This document shows, piece after piece, positions 16,465-24,620 of a stretch of 38,674 bases of DNA (its first letter is position 1; each line of letters begins with the position of its first letter). The position numbers and the translations under genes were made by a program. Location: the NCBI GenBank assembly GCA_023386795.1, contig JAEWJB010000080.1, forward strand, positions 1 through 38,674. Reading direction: 5' to 3'. The stretch is from Pseudomonadota bacterium (GTDB taxonomy: Bacteria > Pseudomonadota > Gammaproteobacteria > Xanthomonadales > Xanthomonadaceae). The notes below the pieces were generated by a model that saw only the letters and a list, made by a program, of their open reading frames with translations, made no database searches and had not been told where the DNA came from.

Positions 16465-17370
16465 ATGTCCCTCGCTTCTCCCGTACCACTGGCCTGCCTG
16501 CGCGGCGCGCACAAGCACTTCGGCCCGCGCCATGCGCTGCGTGGCATCGATCTGGCGGTCGAGGCCGGCCAGGTCGTGGCGCTGCTCGGCGGCAATGGGG
16601 CCGGCAAGAGCACCAGCATCGGGTTGCTGCTCGGCCTGCTGCGCCCCGATGCCGGGCAGGCGCTGCTCTCCGGCGCCGCCGCCCAAGACCGGCGCGCACG
16701 CCGCGACGTCGGGGTGATGCTGCAGGCCTGCGGCCTGCCGGACATGCTGCGCGTGCGCGAACTGCTCGACCTCACGCGGCGCTACTACCCCGCCCCGCGC
16801 AGCACCGCCGATTGCATCGCGCTGGCCGGGCTGGAAGACATCTTCGAGCGGCGCTACGGCCAGCTTTCCGGCGGACAGCAACGCCGCGTGCAGTTCGCAC
16901 TGGCGATCTGCGGGCGTCCGCGCCTGCTGTTTCTCGACGAACCCACCACGGGCCTGGACATCGAGGCGCGCCGGCGGCTTTGGAACTCGATCCGCGAGAT
17001 GGTGGCCGAAGGCTGTGGTGTCCTGCTGACCACCCACTACCTGGAAGAGGCCGAAGCGCTGGCGGACCGCGTCATCGTGATGCGCGAAGGCACCGTGGTG
17101 GCCGAAGGCGGCATCGAGGACATCCGCAGCCGCGTTGCACGCACGACGGTACGTTGCCGCACCGTCGTGGATGCCGGCGAGATCGCGCGCTGGCCCGGCG
17201 TGCAGGCCGTGGCCACGCACCCGGCCGGCGTGGAGATACAGGCCGAACCGGCCGAAGGCGTGGTCGCGCGGCTGCTGGCCGCCGACCCCGCGTTGAGCGC
17301 ACTGGAAGTCCGACGCGCCGGCCTGGCCGACGCTTTCCTCGATCTCACCCGCCAAGCGGAGGCCGCATGA
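16465..17370 (+). CDS. ABC transporter ATP-binding protein
   Basis: A 301-residue ATPase of the DrrA/YhaQ-like exporter class. Walker A is GGNGAGKST (42-50), the signature LSGGQQRR, Walker B LLFLDEPTTGLD, and the H-loop LLTTHYLEEAEAL. A C-terminal domain of about 80 residues follows the core, as in DrrA-type ATPases. The start codon follows CCGGAG. Its last bases overlap the permease start (ATGA), so it is translationally coupled to it, and a sensor kinase is coupled in turn. This arrangement resembles the Bacillus des operon and related drug- or lipid-responsive exporters. Substrate unknown. Confidence 0.92.
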   Translation: MSLASPVPLACLRGAHKHFGPRHALRGIDLAVEAGQVVALLGGNGAGKSTSIGLLLGLLRPDAGQALLSGAAAQDRRARRDVGVMLQACGLPDMLRVRELLDLTRRYYPAPRSTADCIALAGLEDIFERRYGQLSGGQQRRVQFALAICGRPRLLFLDEPTTGLDIEARRRLWNSIREMVAEGCGVLLTTHYLEEAEALADRVIVMREGTVVAEGGIEDIRSRVARTTVRCRTVVDAGEIARWPGVQAVATHPAGVEIQAEPAEGVVARLLAADPALSALEVRRAGLADAFLDLTRQAEAA

Positions 17371-18116
17371 ACCCGTCATCCCTTTACGCGCCGCAGTGGC
17401 CGATCTACCTGGCCGAGGCGCGCTGCGAACTGCTTCGCGTGCTGCGCACCCCGGCCTTCGTCGTGCCCTCGCTGGCGTTCCCGCTGGTGTTCTACCTGAT
17501 GTTCGGCGTGCTGCTGGGCCACGGGCAGGCATCGGTCCCGCTGCTAGCCAGCTACACCGTGTTCGGCGCGATGGCACCGGGGTTGTTCGGCTTTGGCATC
17601 GGCCTGGCGCTGGACCGCGAGCGCGGCCTGCTCACGCTCAAGCGCGCGCTGCCCGCACCGCCCGCCGCGTGGCTGGTAGCGCGCGTGGCGATGGCGATGG
17701 TGTTCGCCGCGAGCATCGCCACGTTGCTGATCGCCGCCGGCGCGCTGTTCGGCGGCGTGCACCTGGCGCCGGCGCAGGCCGGCCTGCTGTTGCTGGTCGG
17801 CGTGTTCGCGGCCCTGCCGTTCTGCGCGATCGGCCTGCTGGTGGGCAGCTTCGCCCCGGCCAGCGCCGCGCCGGCAGTGGTGAACCTGGTCTACCTGCCG
17901 ATGTCGCTGCTCTCGGGCCTGTGGATGCCGCTGTCGGTCTTGCCGCCGGTGTTCTCCACGCTGGCGCCGCTGTGGCCGGCGTGGCACCTCGGGCAGCTGG
18001 CGCGCATGGCTGTCGGGCTGCCGGCACAGGGCGCGGCCTGGGCACACGTGGCGGTGCCGCTGGCGATCGCGGCGCTATGCTTGCTGCTGGCCCAGCACCG
18101 CCTGCGCCGCGAATGA
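17367..18116 (+). CDS. ABC-2 type transporter permease
   Basis: A 249-residue inner-membrane protein with six predicted helices: about 35-55, 66-85, 105-130, 138-160, 170-190 and 225-245. The fold is that of ABC-2 permeases, with the amphipathic N-terminal 'AEARCELLRVLRTP' elbow before helix 1 and 'LPMSLLSGLWMPLSVLP' before the last helix. The ATG lies in the stop of the ATPase gene (ATGA), and its own stop overlaps the kinase start in the same way. It forms the membrane part of an exporter, presumably as a dimer with two ATPase copies. Confidence 0.88.
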   Translation: MNPSSLYAPQWPIYLAEARCELLRVLRTPAFVVPSLAFPLVFYLMFGVLLGHGQASVPLLASYTVFGAMAPGLFGFGIGLALDRERGLLTLKRALPAPPAAWLVARVAMAMVFAASIATLLIAAGALFGGVHLAPAQAGLLLLVGVFAALPFCAIGLLVGSFAPASAAPAVVNLVYLPMSLLSGLWMPLSVLPPVFSTLAPLWPAWHLGQLARMAVGLPAQGAAWAHVAVPLAIAALCLLLAQHRLRRE

Positions 18117-19282
18117 GCCCGCTTCCGACCATGCCTGCCTTCCTGCATCCCACGCCCGATTCACTGGTCGGCCTGCGCATCGCCGGCGGCTCGGGCGGCC
18201 GTACCTGGTTCCCGCTGCTGATGCTGGCCTGGTCGGTCTGGATCTTCTTCACCCCGATGTTCAACACCGCCGCGTTCCCGCATTGGCTGTGGCCCACGCT
18301 GGGCAGCTACGCGGTGTTCCTGGGGCTGTACCAGCACGCGTACTACCGCAGCCGGCGCCACCTGCTGGCCTGTGCGCTGGGAATCGCCGCGCTCGGCTTC
18401 GCGCTGACGCCGGTCAACCCCGGTGCGCAGGGTTACCTCGTCTACGCGTGCGCGTTCCTGGCCTTCGTCACCCGTCCCAAGCGCGCGCTGCTGTGGATGC
18501 TCGGCATCCTGGCCGCGTACTGTGCGATGTGGACGTGGATCGGCTGGCCTTGGATCTATCTCTTCAGTGTGGTGATGGTGAGCCTGGCGGTGGGCCTGAT
18601 GAATATCAGCATCCAGCGCCGCCACCAGGCGGACAACGCACTGCGCCTGAGCCACGACGAAGTGCGCCGGCTCGCCGGCGTGGCCGAGCGCGAGCGCATC
18701 GGCCGCGACCTGCACGACCTGCTGGGCCACACCCTGTCGCTGGTGGCATTGAAGGCGGATCTCGCCGGAAGACTGGTGGAGCGCGACCCGGCCGCCGCGC
18801 GGCGCGAGATCGACGAGGTCGCGCGCGTCTCGCGCGATGCGCTGGCGCAGGTGCGGCGCGCGGTCACCGGCATCCGCGCGGCCGAGCTGGTCGCCGAACT
18901 CGCCTCGGCGCACCTGCTGCTGGAGAGCGATCAGATCGTGCTGCACTACACCCCGCCGGACGTGCCGCTGCCTTCCTCGCTGGAAACCGCGCTGGCGCTC
19001 ACCGTGCGCGAGGCCGTCACCAACATCCAGCGCCATGCGCGTGCGCGCCAGGTGTGGATCGCGCTGGAATGCACGCGCGAGCAGGTGCTGCTGCGCGTGC
19101 GCGCCGACGGCCGCGGTGGCGACATCGTGCCGGGCAACGGCCTGCAGGGCATGGGCGAACGCCTACAAGCCCTGGGAGGCGAACTGCGTATCGACGCCCG
19201 CGCCGGTGCCGGCACCGAACTGCAGGCGCGCCTGCCCTGGCCCGATCCGCGTCGCGAGGTGCTCGATGCGACGCCGGCGTGA
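18113..19282 (+). CDS. Sensor histidine kinase, DesK-like
   Basis: A 389-residue membrane sensor kinase of the HisKA_3 class. About five transmembrane helices occupy residues 32-165, with hardly any periplasmic loop, as in DesK, which senses membrane state. A short coiled coil (about 167-190) leads to the phosphoacceptor motif ERIGRDLHDLLGHTLS, with His201. The ATPase domain has the N-box 'REAVTNIQRHARA' and G-box 'GNGLQGMGERL'. The ATG at 18113 overlaps the permease stop (ATGA), tying the sensor to the exporter. Its partner response regulator starts 45 bases after its stop. Confidence 0.9.
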   Translation: MSPLPTMPAFLHPTPDSLVGLRIAGGSGGRTWFPLLMLAWSVWIFFTPMFNTAAFPHWLWPTLGSYAVFLGLYQHAYYRSRRHLLACALGIAALGFALTPVNPGAQGYLVYACAFLAFVTRPKRALLWMLGILAAYCAMWTWIGWPWIYLFSVVMVSLAVGLMNISIQRRHQADNALRLSHDEVRRLAGVAERERIGRDLHDLLGHTLSLVALKADLAGRLVERDPAAARREIDEVARVSRDALAQVRRAVTGIRAAELVAELASAHLLLESDQIVLHYTPPDVPLPSSLETALALTVREAVTNIQRHARARQVWIALECTREQVLLRVRADGRGGDIVPGNGLQGMGERLQALGGELRIDARAGAGTELQARLPWPDPRREVLDATPA

Positions 19283-19327
19283 GCGCTCTGCTACCGTGGC
19301 GCGCCACGAGGTGACAGGAAACCGCCG

Positions 19328-19930
19328 ATGATCCGCGTGCTGCTGGCCGAAGACCAGGCGATGCTGCGCGGCGCGCTGGCCGCGTTGCTTGGCCTGGAGG
19401 ACGACATCACCGTGGTCGGCAGCGCCGGCGACGGAGAAAGCGCATGGCGCGAGCTGCAGCGCTTGCAGCCGGATGTGCTGGTCACCGATATCGAAATGCC
19501 CGGGCTCACCGGCCTGGAACTGGCGCAGCGCATCCAGCGCCAGGGCCTGCCGGTACGCGTGGTGATCGTCACCACGTTCGCGCGGCCGGGCTTCCTGCGC
19601 CGCGCGCTGGATGCCGGCGTGGGCGGCTACCTGCTGAAGGATGCGCCGGCGGAACAGCTGGCCGATGCGCTGCGGCAGGTCGCGCGCGGCGGGCGCGCCA
19701 TCGATCCGCAACTGGCCGCCGAAGCGTGGGCCGAGGCCGATCCGCTCAGCGACCGCGAGCGCGGCGTGCTGCGCCTGGCCGGCGAAGGGCGCTCGGCCAG
19801 CGAGATCGCCGAGCTACTCGGGCTCTCCCACGGCACGGTGCGCAACTATCTTTCCGAATGCATCGGCAAGCTCGGCGTCGCCAACCGCATCGAAGCGTAC
19901 CGGCTCGCGCGGCAGAAGGGCTGGCTGTAA
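19328..19930 (+). CDS. NarL/DesR-type response regulator
   Basis: A 200-residue two-domain regulator. The receiver domain (1-120) has the acidic pair Glu8-Asp9, phosphoacceptor Asp54 in 'VLVTDIEMPG', Thr in 'VVIVTTFARPG' and Lys in 'YLLKDAPAE'. The LuxR-type helix-turn-helix (about 138-195) reads 'LSDRERGVLRLAGEG' and 'LSHGTVRNYLSECIGKLGV'. It most likely receives phosphate from the adjacent kinase and controls the exporter genes, and possibly the divergent adaptor operon through the palindrome at 16372. ACAGGAAA lies about 6 bases upstream of the ATG. Confidence 0.92.
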   Translation: MIRVLLAEDQAMLRGALAALLGLEDDITVVGSAGDGESAWRELQRLQPDVLVTDIEMPGLTGLELAQRIQRQGLPVRVVIVTTFARPGFLRRALDAGVGGYLLKDAPAEQLADALRQVARGGRAIDPQLAAEAWAEADPLSDRERGVLRLAGEGRSASEIAELLGLSHGTVRNYLSECIGKLGVANRIEAYRLARQKGWL

Positions 19931-20003
19931 CGGCGGGTTATGCCGTCATCGCAGGCAGCCATGAAAATTCGGCTTGCCTGGCGCGCGGCGTAGCCGTGCT
20001 GGC

Positions 20004-20009
20004 TAGACT
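20004..20009 (+). promoter_or_regulatory. -10 element upstream of the ThuA-like gene
   Basis: TAGACT ends 27 bases before the ATG at 20037. This fits the TAGNNT pattern seen at other starts. No convincing -35 was found. Confidence 0.35.
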
Positions 20010-20036
20010 GCGGGCCACCTCATGCGGGAGTGCCCG

Positions 20037-20804
20037 ATGATTGCGACGCGCCTCATGCTGCTGGCCTGCCTCTGGCTTGCCTGCACGCCGGCCCTGGCCC
20101 AGCAGTTCAAGGTGTTGGTGGCCGCCATTCCGAACAAGTACCACCACGACTACATTCCGGTGGCCAAGCCGCAGTTCGAGCGGATGGCGCGCCGGCATGA
20201 CTTCGCGCTGACATGGGACTGGGATGGGCGCGCGTTCGACGGCGACCTGTCGCAATACCAGGCGATCGTGCTGCTCAATTCGCCGGCCAGCGACCTTGAA
20301 CCCGCGCGTCGCGCGAACTTCCAGAAATACGTGCGCGCCGGCGGCGGCGTGGTCGCCGTGCACAAGGCCTTCGCCATCAAGAAGGGCGACTGGGACTGGT
20401 ACGACCGCATGATCGGCCGTTCCTTCCGTACCCATCCCTACCTGCAGACCGCGATGGTGGACGTGGTCGATGCGACCCACCCGGCGACCGCGGGCCTGCC
20501 TGAGCGTTGGCTGTGGAGCGACGAGTGGTACGAGTATGACCCGCCCTACAGCGACGACCTGCACGTGGTGATGGAAGTGGACGAGCGCAGCTACGACCCT
20601 ACCGCGATCTGGCCCGGCCAGGTCGCCAGGGGCATGGGTCGCCATCATCCCGTGGCGTGGTACCACACGTTCGAAGGCGGGCGTGTATTCGCAACCGCGC
20701 TGGGGCATCCGCCGGAGGCCTATGACGATGCGTTGTACCTCGGCCACCTCTACGGGGCCATCTACTGGGCCGCGACTGGTCGCGGCATCGACACCGCACG
20801 CTGA
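20037..20804 (+). CDS. Exported ThuA-like protein
   Basis: A 255-residue protein with a clear signal peptide (MIATRLMLLACLWLACTPALA, cleavage about residue 21-22). The mature part matches the ThuA family, a glutamine-amidotransferase-like fold: 'KVLVAAIPNKYHHDYIPVA', 'LSQYQAIVLLNSPA', 'FQKYVRAGGGVVAVHKAF' and a late 'HHPVAWYHTFEGGRVFATALGH' block starting near residue 203. ThuA was linked to trehalose use in rhizobia, and related domains occur in secreted carbohydrate-related proteins; no sugar genes are adjacent here. GGGAG (20026-20030) selects the ATG at 20037 over an in-frame ATG at 20022. Confidence 0.85.
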   Translation: MIATRLMLLACLWLACTPALAQQFKVLVAAIPNKYHHDYIPVAKPQFERMARRHDFALTWDWDGRAFDGDLSQYQAIVLLNSPASDLEPARRANFQKYVRAGGGVVAVHKAFAIKKGDWDWYDRMIGRSFRTHPYLQTAMVDVVDATHPATAGLPERWLWSDEWYEYDPPYSDDLHVVMEVDERSYDPTAIWPGQVARGMGRHHPVAWYHTFEGGRVFATALGHPPEAYDDALYLGHLYGAIYWAATGRGIDTAR

Positions 20805-20838
20805 GCGAACGCGTTAGGCTGGGCGCGGATCGACGTGG

Positions 20839-21174
20839 ATGCGGGCGATGAGCTTCGAGGTGTTTCTGCGGGAGTACCGGGGGCTGCTGGCCCTGTTGTC
20901 GGTGCTGGCGACGGTCAACGTGATGTTCGCGCATCGCGCGCTGCTGCGGCTGGCGCAGGCCGAGCCCCAGCGGCTGGTCGCGGCGGGTATCCGCCGCATC
21001 GACTGGTGGCCGCGCTGCGTGCTGGGTGTCGGCCGGCTGGGATTCACCGCGGCCGGCCACGGCCTGGCGTTGCGCACGCGCGTGCAGTTCCAGGCGGTGG
21101 CGGTGACGTACGTCGTGCTGGTGGCGCTCTTCGCCAAGGCGATGGTGGATATCGTGGGATTGGTAGTGCGCTGA
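20839..21174 (+). CDS. Small membrane protein of unknown function
   Basis: I do not recognise this 111-residue protein. Two hydrophobic stretches are visible, about residues 14-30 (YRGLLALLSVLATVNVMF) and about 86-108 (FQAVAVTYVVLVALFAKAMV), separated by a basic, Trp-containing loop. It is therefore probably a two-helix inner-membrane protein. Start could be ATG 20839 or ATG 20848. TAGGCT at 20815-20820 may be its -10 box, giving a very short leader. It is flanked by the ThuA-like and DUF5694 genes on the same strand, without overlap. Codon composition is like its neighbours. Confidence 0.6.
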   Translation: MRAMSFEVFLREYRGLLALLSVLATVNVMFAHRALLRLAQAEPQRLVAAGIRRIDWWPRCVLGVGRLGFTAAGHGLALRTRVQFQAVAVTYVVLVALFAKAMVDIVGLVVR

Positions 21175-21262
21175 GCCCTGCCTTCCGGCACCCATCCATC
21201 GGCACATGGCGGTACCCGGAGGCCTGCCGAGAATCGGCCGACGCCCGAACAGGAAACTTGCC

Positions 21263-22318
21263 ATGACCACCGGATGGACCCGCACCGCCCTTGCGTTCGC
21301 CTTGGGCATGCCCCTGGCCGCGCACGCCGTGGACCTCACCCGCCTGGACGAAGGCATGACCGGGCCGCGGACCGAAGTCCTCGTGCTCGGCACCGTGCAC
21401 CTGAGCGAGCAGCCGCCGTTCCGGCCCGAAGCGCTGGATCCATTGCTCGACCGGCTCGCCGCTTTCAAGCCGGGCTACATCACCATCGAAGACATCAGCG
21501 GCGAGCAGTGCGACATGGCCGCGCGTCATCCCACGGTCTATGGCGATGACTACTGCGGCACGAAGGTGGTCGACAAGGCGCGCGCGGCCACGGGCCTGGA
21601 CATCCCGGCGGCGATTGCCGCCGTGGATCGCCTGCTGGCGGCATGGCCTGCCGTTCCCACGCCCGCGCAGCGCCGGGCGCTTGCCAGCCGCTTCCTCGCG
21701 GCGGACGACCGCGCTTCGGCCTACGTGCAGTGGCTGCGCCTGCCCGAGGCCGAACGCCACGCCGGCGACGGGCTGGACGAGGCGCTGGTGGACGTGTTGC
21801 GGCAGACCGCGCAGATCCGCAACGAGGATTACCTCGTCGCCGCGCGCCTGGCCGCGCGACTGGGGCTCGAGCGCGTCTACCAGGTGGACGACCACACGGG
21901 CGACAACATGCGCGTGGACGATCTGCAGACCTTCGGCCGGCAGATGGACGCGGCCTGGAAAGCCGGCCGCGCAAGGCTGGATCAGATGGAGAAGTCGCAG
22001 GCCGCGTGGGCACAGGCGGGCGACTACTTGTCGATCTACCGGTCGATCAACCAGCCGCAATCACTGCAGGTGTACGCCGAGGTGAATGCGAATGCAGCCT
22101 TGCGTGCAGTGTCGGCCGAACACTATCCGCAGATGTGGGTGAACGGCTGGGAGATTCGCAACCTGCGCATGGTGGCCAACCTGCTGCAGGTGGTGCGCGA
22201 AAAGCCGGGTGCGCGGGTGCTGGCGATCGTGGGGGTCTCGCACAAGCCCTGGTTCGACGGGTGGCTGGGCCAGATGCAGGGGGTGGACGTGGGGGACGTG
22301 GAGCAGGCGCTGCGCTAG
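21263..22318 (+). CDS. DUF5694 protein with TraB/TIKI-like GxxH motifs
   Basis: A 351-residue protein with a probable signal peptide (MTTGWTRTALAFALGMPLAAHA), so likely periplasmic. The body fits DUF5694: 'EVLVLGTVHLSE' near the N-terminus with Gly43-x-x-His46, a middle helical region, and 'VLAIVGVSHKPWFDGWL' at the C-terminus with Gly324-x-x-His327. Paired GxxH motifs at both ends are the hallmark of the TraB/TIKI/ChaN/EreA-like superfamily, some members of which are metalloproteases; catalysis here is inferred. AGGAAA is 6-11 bases upstream of the ATG. The stop overlaps the convergent cytochrome gene by four bases. Confidence 0.78.
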   Translation: MTTGWTRTALAFALGMPLAAHAVDLTRLDEGMTGPRTEVLVLGTVHLSEQPPFRPEALDPLLDRLAAFKPGYITIEDISGEQCDMAARHPTVYGDDYCGTKVVDKARAATGLDIPAAIAAVDRLLAAWPAVPTPAQRRALASRFLAADDRASAYVQWLRLPEAERHAGDGLDEALVDVLRQTAQIRNEDYLVAARLAARLGLERVYQVDDHTGDNMRVDDLQTFGRQMDAAWKAGRARLDQMEKSQAAWAQAGDYLSIYRSINQPQSLQVYAEVNANAALRAVSAEHYPQMWVNGWEIRNLRMVANLLQVVREKPGARVLAIVGVSHKPWFDGWLGQMQGVDVGDVEQALR

Positions 22319-22875
22319 CCGCCCGTCACACGCCCGCCACCGCCGCGCCCACCGCGTGCCATCGCCTGGAATACGCCATCCTTGCGGACCCACGCGTGGT
22401 ACAGCGCCGCGGACAAGTGCAGCATCACCGTGGCGAACAGCAGCCTGGCCAGCCAGCCATGCGCGTCGCGCAGCCACGCATACAGCGTGGCATCGTGCGG
22501 GGCGATCGGCGGCAGCTGGAACCCGGCGAACATCGTCACCGGATAGCCCGCTGCCGACACCGTCGCCCAACCCAGCAGCGGCATGGCGAACATCAACCCG
22601 TACAGCACCCAGTGCGACGCCTTCGCCGCGAACGCCTGCCACGCCGGCAGGTCCGCCGGCAGCGGTGGCGGCGCGTGGCGCAGGCGGTTGCCCAATCGCA
22701 CGATCACCAGCAGCAGGATCGCGATGCCCAGCGGCCGGTGCAGGTCGATCAGCCACGGCCGCTGCGAGATCGAGGCCACCATGCCCACGCCGATGAACAG
22801 CATCGCCAGGATCATCGCCGCCATCAGCCAGTGCAGCACGCGTGCGGTGAGGTTGAAATGGGTCGAGCTGTTCAT
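22315..22875 (-). CDS. Cytochrome b561 family protein
   Basis: A 186-residue inner-membrane dihaem cytochrome b with four helices (about 13-33, 47-62, 85-105, 142-162). Candidate haem-ligand histidines are His15 in 'ARVLHWLMAA', His46 in 'LIDLHRPLG', His88 in 'AKASHWVLYG' and His152/His159 in 'VMLHLSAALYHAW'. Such proteins take electrons from quinol and pass them across the membrane. The ATG overlaps the stop of the catalase-like gene (ATGA), so both are made together, and electron delivery from the quinone pool to the peroxidase is a plausible joint role. Confidence 0.88.
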   Translation of the reverse strand: MNSSTHFNLTARVLHWLMAAMILAMLFIGVGMVASISQRPWLIDLHRPLGIAILLLVIVRLGNRLRHAPPPLPADLPAWQAFAAKASHWVLYGLMFAMPLLGWATVSAAGYPVTMFAGFQLPPIAPHDATLYAWLRDAHGWLARLLFATVMLHLSAALYHAWVRKDGVFQAMARGGRGGGGRVTGG

Positions 22876-23960
22876 TTCGCCTGCTCCTGGCCGGTGGCCT
22901 CCGGGGCCTTGCCGTGCGCGATCTCTCGCTCGCGGCGGTTGAAGGACTGCGAGTACACCGCCGAGCGCGCGGCCAGGATCGGGTCGTCGGAACCGGCGAT
23001 TCCGTCGGGCAGGATCAACGGGTCGTAGTTGATGTCGCGGCACTGGCCCTGTTCCTGCGGTTGCGCGGCGGTCAGTTCCAGCGTGCCGGCCACGACCTGC
23101 TCGCGGTCTTCCGGCCACGGTTGCGAAGCGTCGTTGACCGGATCGCCGTGGTTGGCCAGCGTCAGCACCATGTCCCAGCGCAAGGGTCCCTGGGCCAGGC
23201 GCTGCCGGAGGTCGTGCGAAAGGAAATCCGCCCCGGCGCGCTCGCGCTGCGAGGCGTCGAGTTCACGAAAGGGTGTCTGCGGGCGCATCGACCAGCGCAC
23301 GAAGCGCTCGTGACCCTCCGCGTCGATCAGGCGGAATGCGTTGACCCCGTTGTACTGCGTGTTGGCCCAGCTGTCCGACCACGGCGCGCTTTTCGCCCAC
23401 GCCAGGAACTTTGCGGCCTCTGGATACTGCTTCAGGAACGCGGCCATCTTCGCCGGGTCCGGCTTGCCGGTGGCCGGGTCCGGCCGCGCGGCCTCGCCCT
23501 GCGCGGCGAACCCTTCCGGCGTGGCGACGACGAAGAACGGGAAGCTGTTCATCGCCGTGCGCCACTGCTGGCCATCGTCGGTGGTGAGCAGCAGCGCCAT
23601 GCTGCGCACGCGCGCGCTGTTGTCCGCGCCGTGTGGGTCGCCGCCGCCGATCGACAGCCGCCCCATCACCGGCACGTCCTGTTGCCGGAACACGCGGGCT
23701 TTCGAGAGGGCGGACGCCTTGCCACTGGGATGGAAGCTGCCGGTGACGCAGACGCCCTTGCTGTGTGCGCGCCGATAGCCGGGGTAGGGCTGCTTGTTGC
23801 CGGCCTCGATGCCATCGGTCATGCGCTGGGCGGTGAGGCGCCCGCCGCCGATCCAGCCGGCGGTCCAGGCGAAGGCGGCGACCAGCACGGCGACGATGGC
23901 ACCGATGCCGAGCAACGGCAGGTAGCGGGTAGGGCGGGGGGCGGGGGATGGCGCGGACAT
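22872..23960 (-). CDS. Membrane-anchored catalase-like peroxidase (SrpA type)
   Basis: A 362-residue haem protein of the small catalase-related peroxidase group, shorter than true catalases. An N-terminal anchor helix (about 13-35, no cleavage site seen) puts the haem domain on the periplasmic side. The distal His is His66 in 'YPGYRRAHSKGV'. The Asn-bearing segment is 'WRTAMNSFPFF'. The proximal Tyr is in 'ARSAVYSQSFNRRE' near the C-terminus. The start chosen is ATG 23960: GGAG is well spaced there, and the ECF-type promoter at 24015-23991 would put the ATG at 23981 on almost no leader. It is coupled to cytochrome b561 downstream and divergent from an ECF sigma gene. Confidence 0.88.
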   Translation of the reverse strand: MSAPSPAPRPTRYLPLLGIGAIVAVLVAAFAWTAGWIGGGRLTAQRMTDGIEAGNKQPYPGYRRAHSKGVCVTGSFHPSGKASALSKARVFRQQDVPVMGRLSIGGGDPHGADNSARVRSMALLLTTDDGQQWRTAMNSFPFFVVATPEGFAAQGEAARPDPATGKPDPAKMAAFLKQYPEAAKFLAWAKSAPWSDSWANTQYNGVNAFRLIDAEGHERFVRWSMRPQTPFRELDASQRERAGADFLSHDLRQRLAQGPLRWDMVLTLANHGDPVNDASQPWPEDREQVVAGTLELTAAQPQEQGQCRDINYDPLILPDGIAGSDDPILAARSAVYSQSFNRREREIAHGKAPEATGQEQAK

Positions 23961-23990
23961 GCGGGGCTCCGTGGCGTTCATACCCGGTCA

Positions 23991-24015
23991 GACGCACGGG
24001 CGGGCAATCTATTCC
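23991..24015 (-). promoter_or_regulatory. ECF-type promoter of the catalase-cytochrome operon
   Basis: On the minus strand GGAAT (24015-24011), 16 bases, then CGTC (23994-23991). This matches the usual ECF promoter plan. A transcript starting about 7 bases on would give a leader of about 24 bases before ATG 23960. Confidence 0.7.
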
Positions 24016-24037
24016 ACGCCCTGTGGCGTGAAGCCGG

Positions 24038-24062
24038 GGAATAATCGCGGTGCCGGGGCGTC
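24038..24062 (+). promoter_or_regulatory. ECF-type promoter of the sigma/anti-sigma operon
   Basis: GGAAT (24038-24042), 16 bases, CGTC (24059-24062): the same elements and spacing as the divergent promoter on the other strand. The expected leader to ATG 24093 is again about 24 bases. It implies autoregulation by the ECF factor encoded here. Confidence 0.7.
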
Positions 24063-24092
24063 CTACCCCTGTCTCCACCCTCCCATGCCGCC

Positions 24093-24620
24093 ATGCCCCT
24101 GCGAGATGCCACCGCCGACGACGACCGCCTACGCGCGCTGCTGCCGCGCCTGTGGCGCTTCGCCCGCTCGCTGGCCGGCGACCCCGCCGCGGCCGACGAC
24201 CTCGTGCAGTCCGCCCTTGAGCGCGCGCTGCGCGGCTGGGACGCCCGTCGCGACGACCAGGCGCTGCAGGCCTGGCTGTTCTCCATCCTCTACCGGCGCT
24301 TCATCGACGAAACCCGGCGCGCGCGCCGCTGGCAGCGGCTGCTCGGCCTGCTCGCCGCCAGCCCGCCGCCGCTGGCACCCTCGCCCGAGCAGGTGCACGA
24401 CGAGCGCGCAGTGCTGGCCCACTTCGGCGAGCTGCCACCGGAACACCGCGCCGTGCTGATGCTGGTGGCGGTGGAAGGCTTCACCTACCAGCAGGCCGCC
24501 GACACCCTGGGCGTGCCGATCGGCACCGTCATGTCGCGCCTGTCGCGCGCGCGCGAACGATTGCGCACGCTCGGGGAAGGCCAGGCCCCCCTCGTGCCCG
24601 CGCTGAGGAGAATCAAATGA
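24093..24620 (+). CDS. ECF RNA polymerase sigma factor
   Basis: A 175-residue sigma factor with only regions 2 and 4. Region 2 (about 15-75) contains 'LWRFARSLAGDPAAADDLVQ' and 'LQAWLFSILYRRFIDETRR'. Region 4 (about 110-160) has 'LPPEHRAVLMLVAVEGFTY' and the recognition helix part 'LGVPIGTVMSRLSRARERL'. No extra C-terminal domain is present. The stop overlaps the start of the anti-sigma gene (ATGA). Both divergent promoters in front of it share GGAAT-N16-CGTC, so it probably drives itself and the catalase-cytochrome pair. ECF-anti-sigma-catalase-cytochrome b561 neighbourhoods are known in proteobacteria (from memory, ECF26-like); the group needs a profile search. Confidence 0.93.
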   Translation: MPLRDATADDDRLRALLPRLWRFARSLAGDPAAADDLVQSALERALRGWDARRDDQALQAWLFSILYRRFIDETRRARRWQRLLGLLAASPPPLAPSPEQVHDERAVLAHFGELPPEHRAVLMLVAVEGFTYQQAADTLGVPIGTVMSRLSRARERLRTLGEGQAPLVPALRRIK

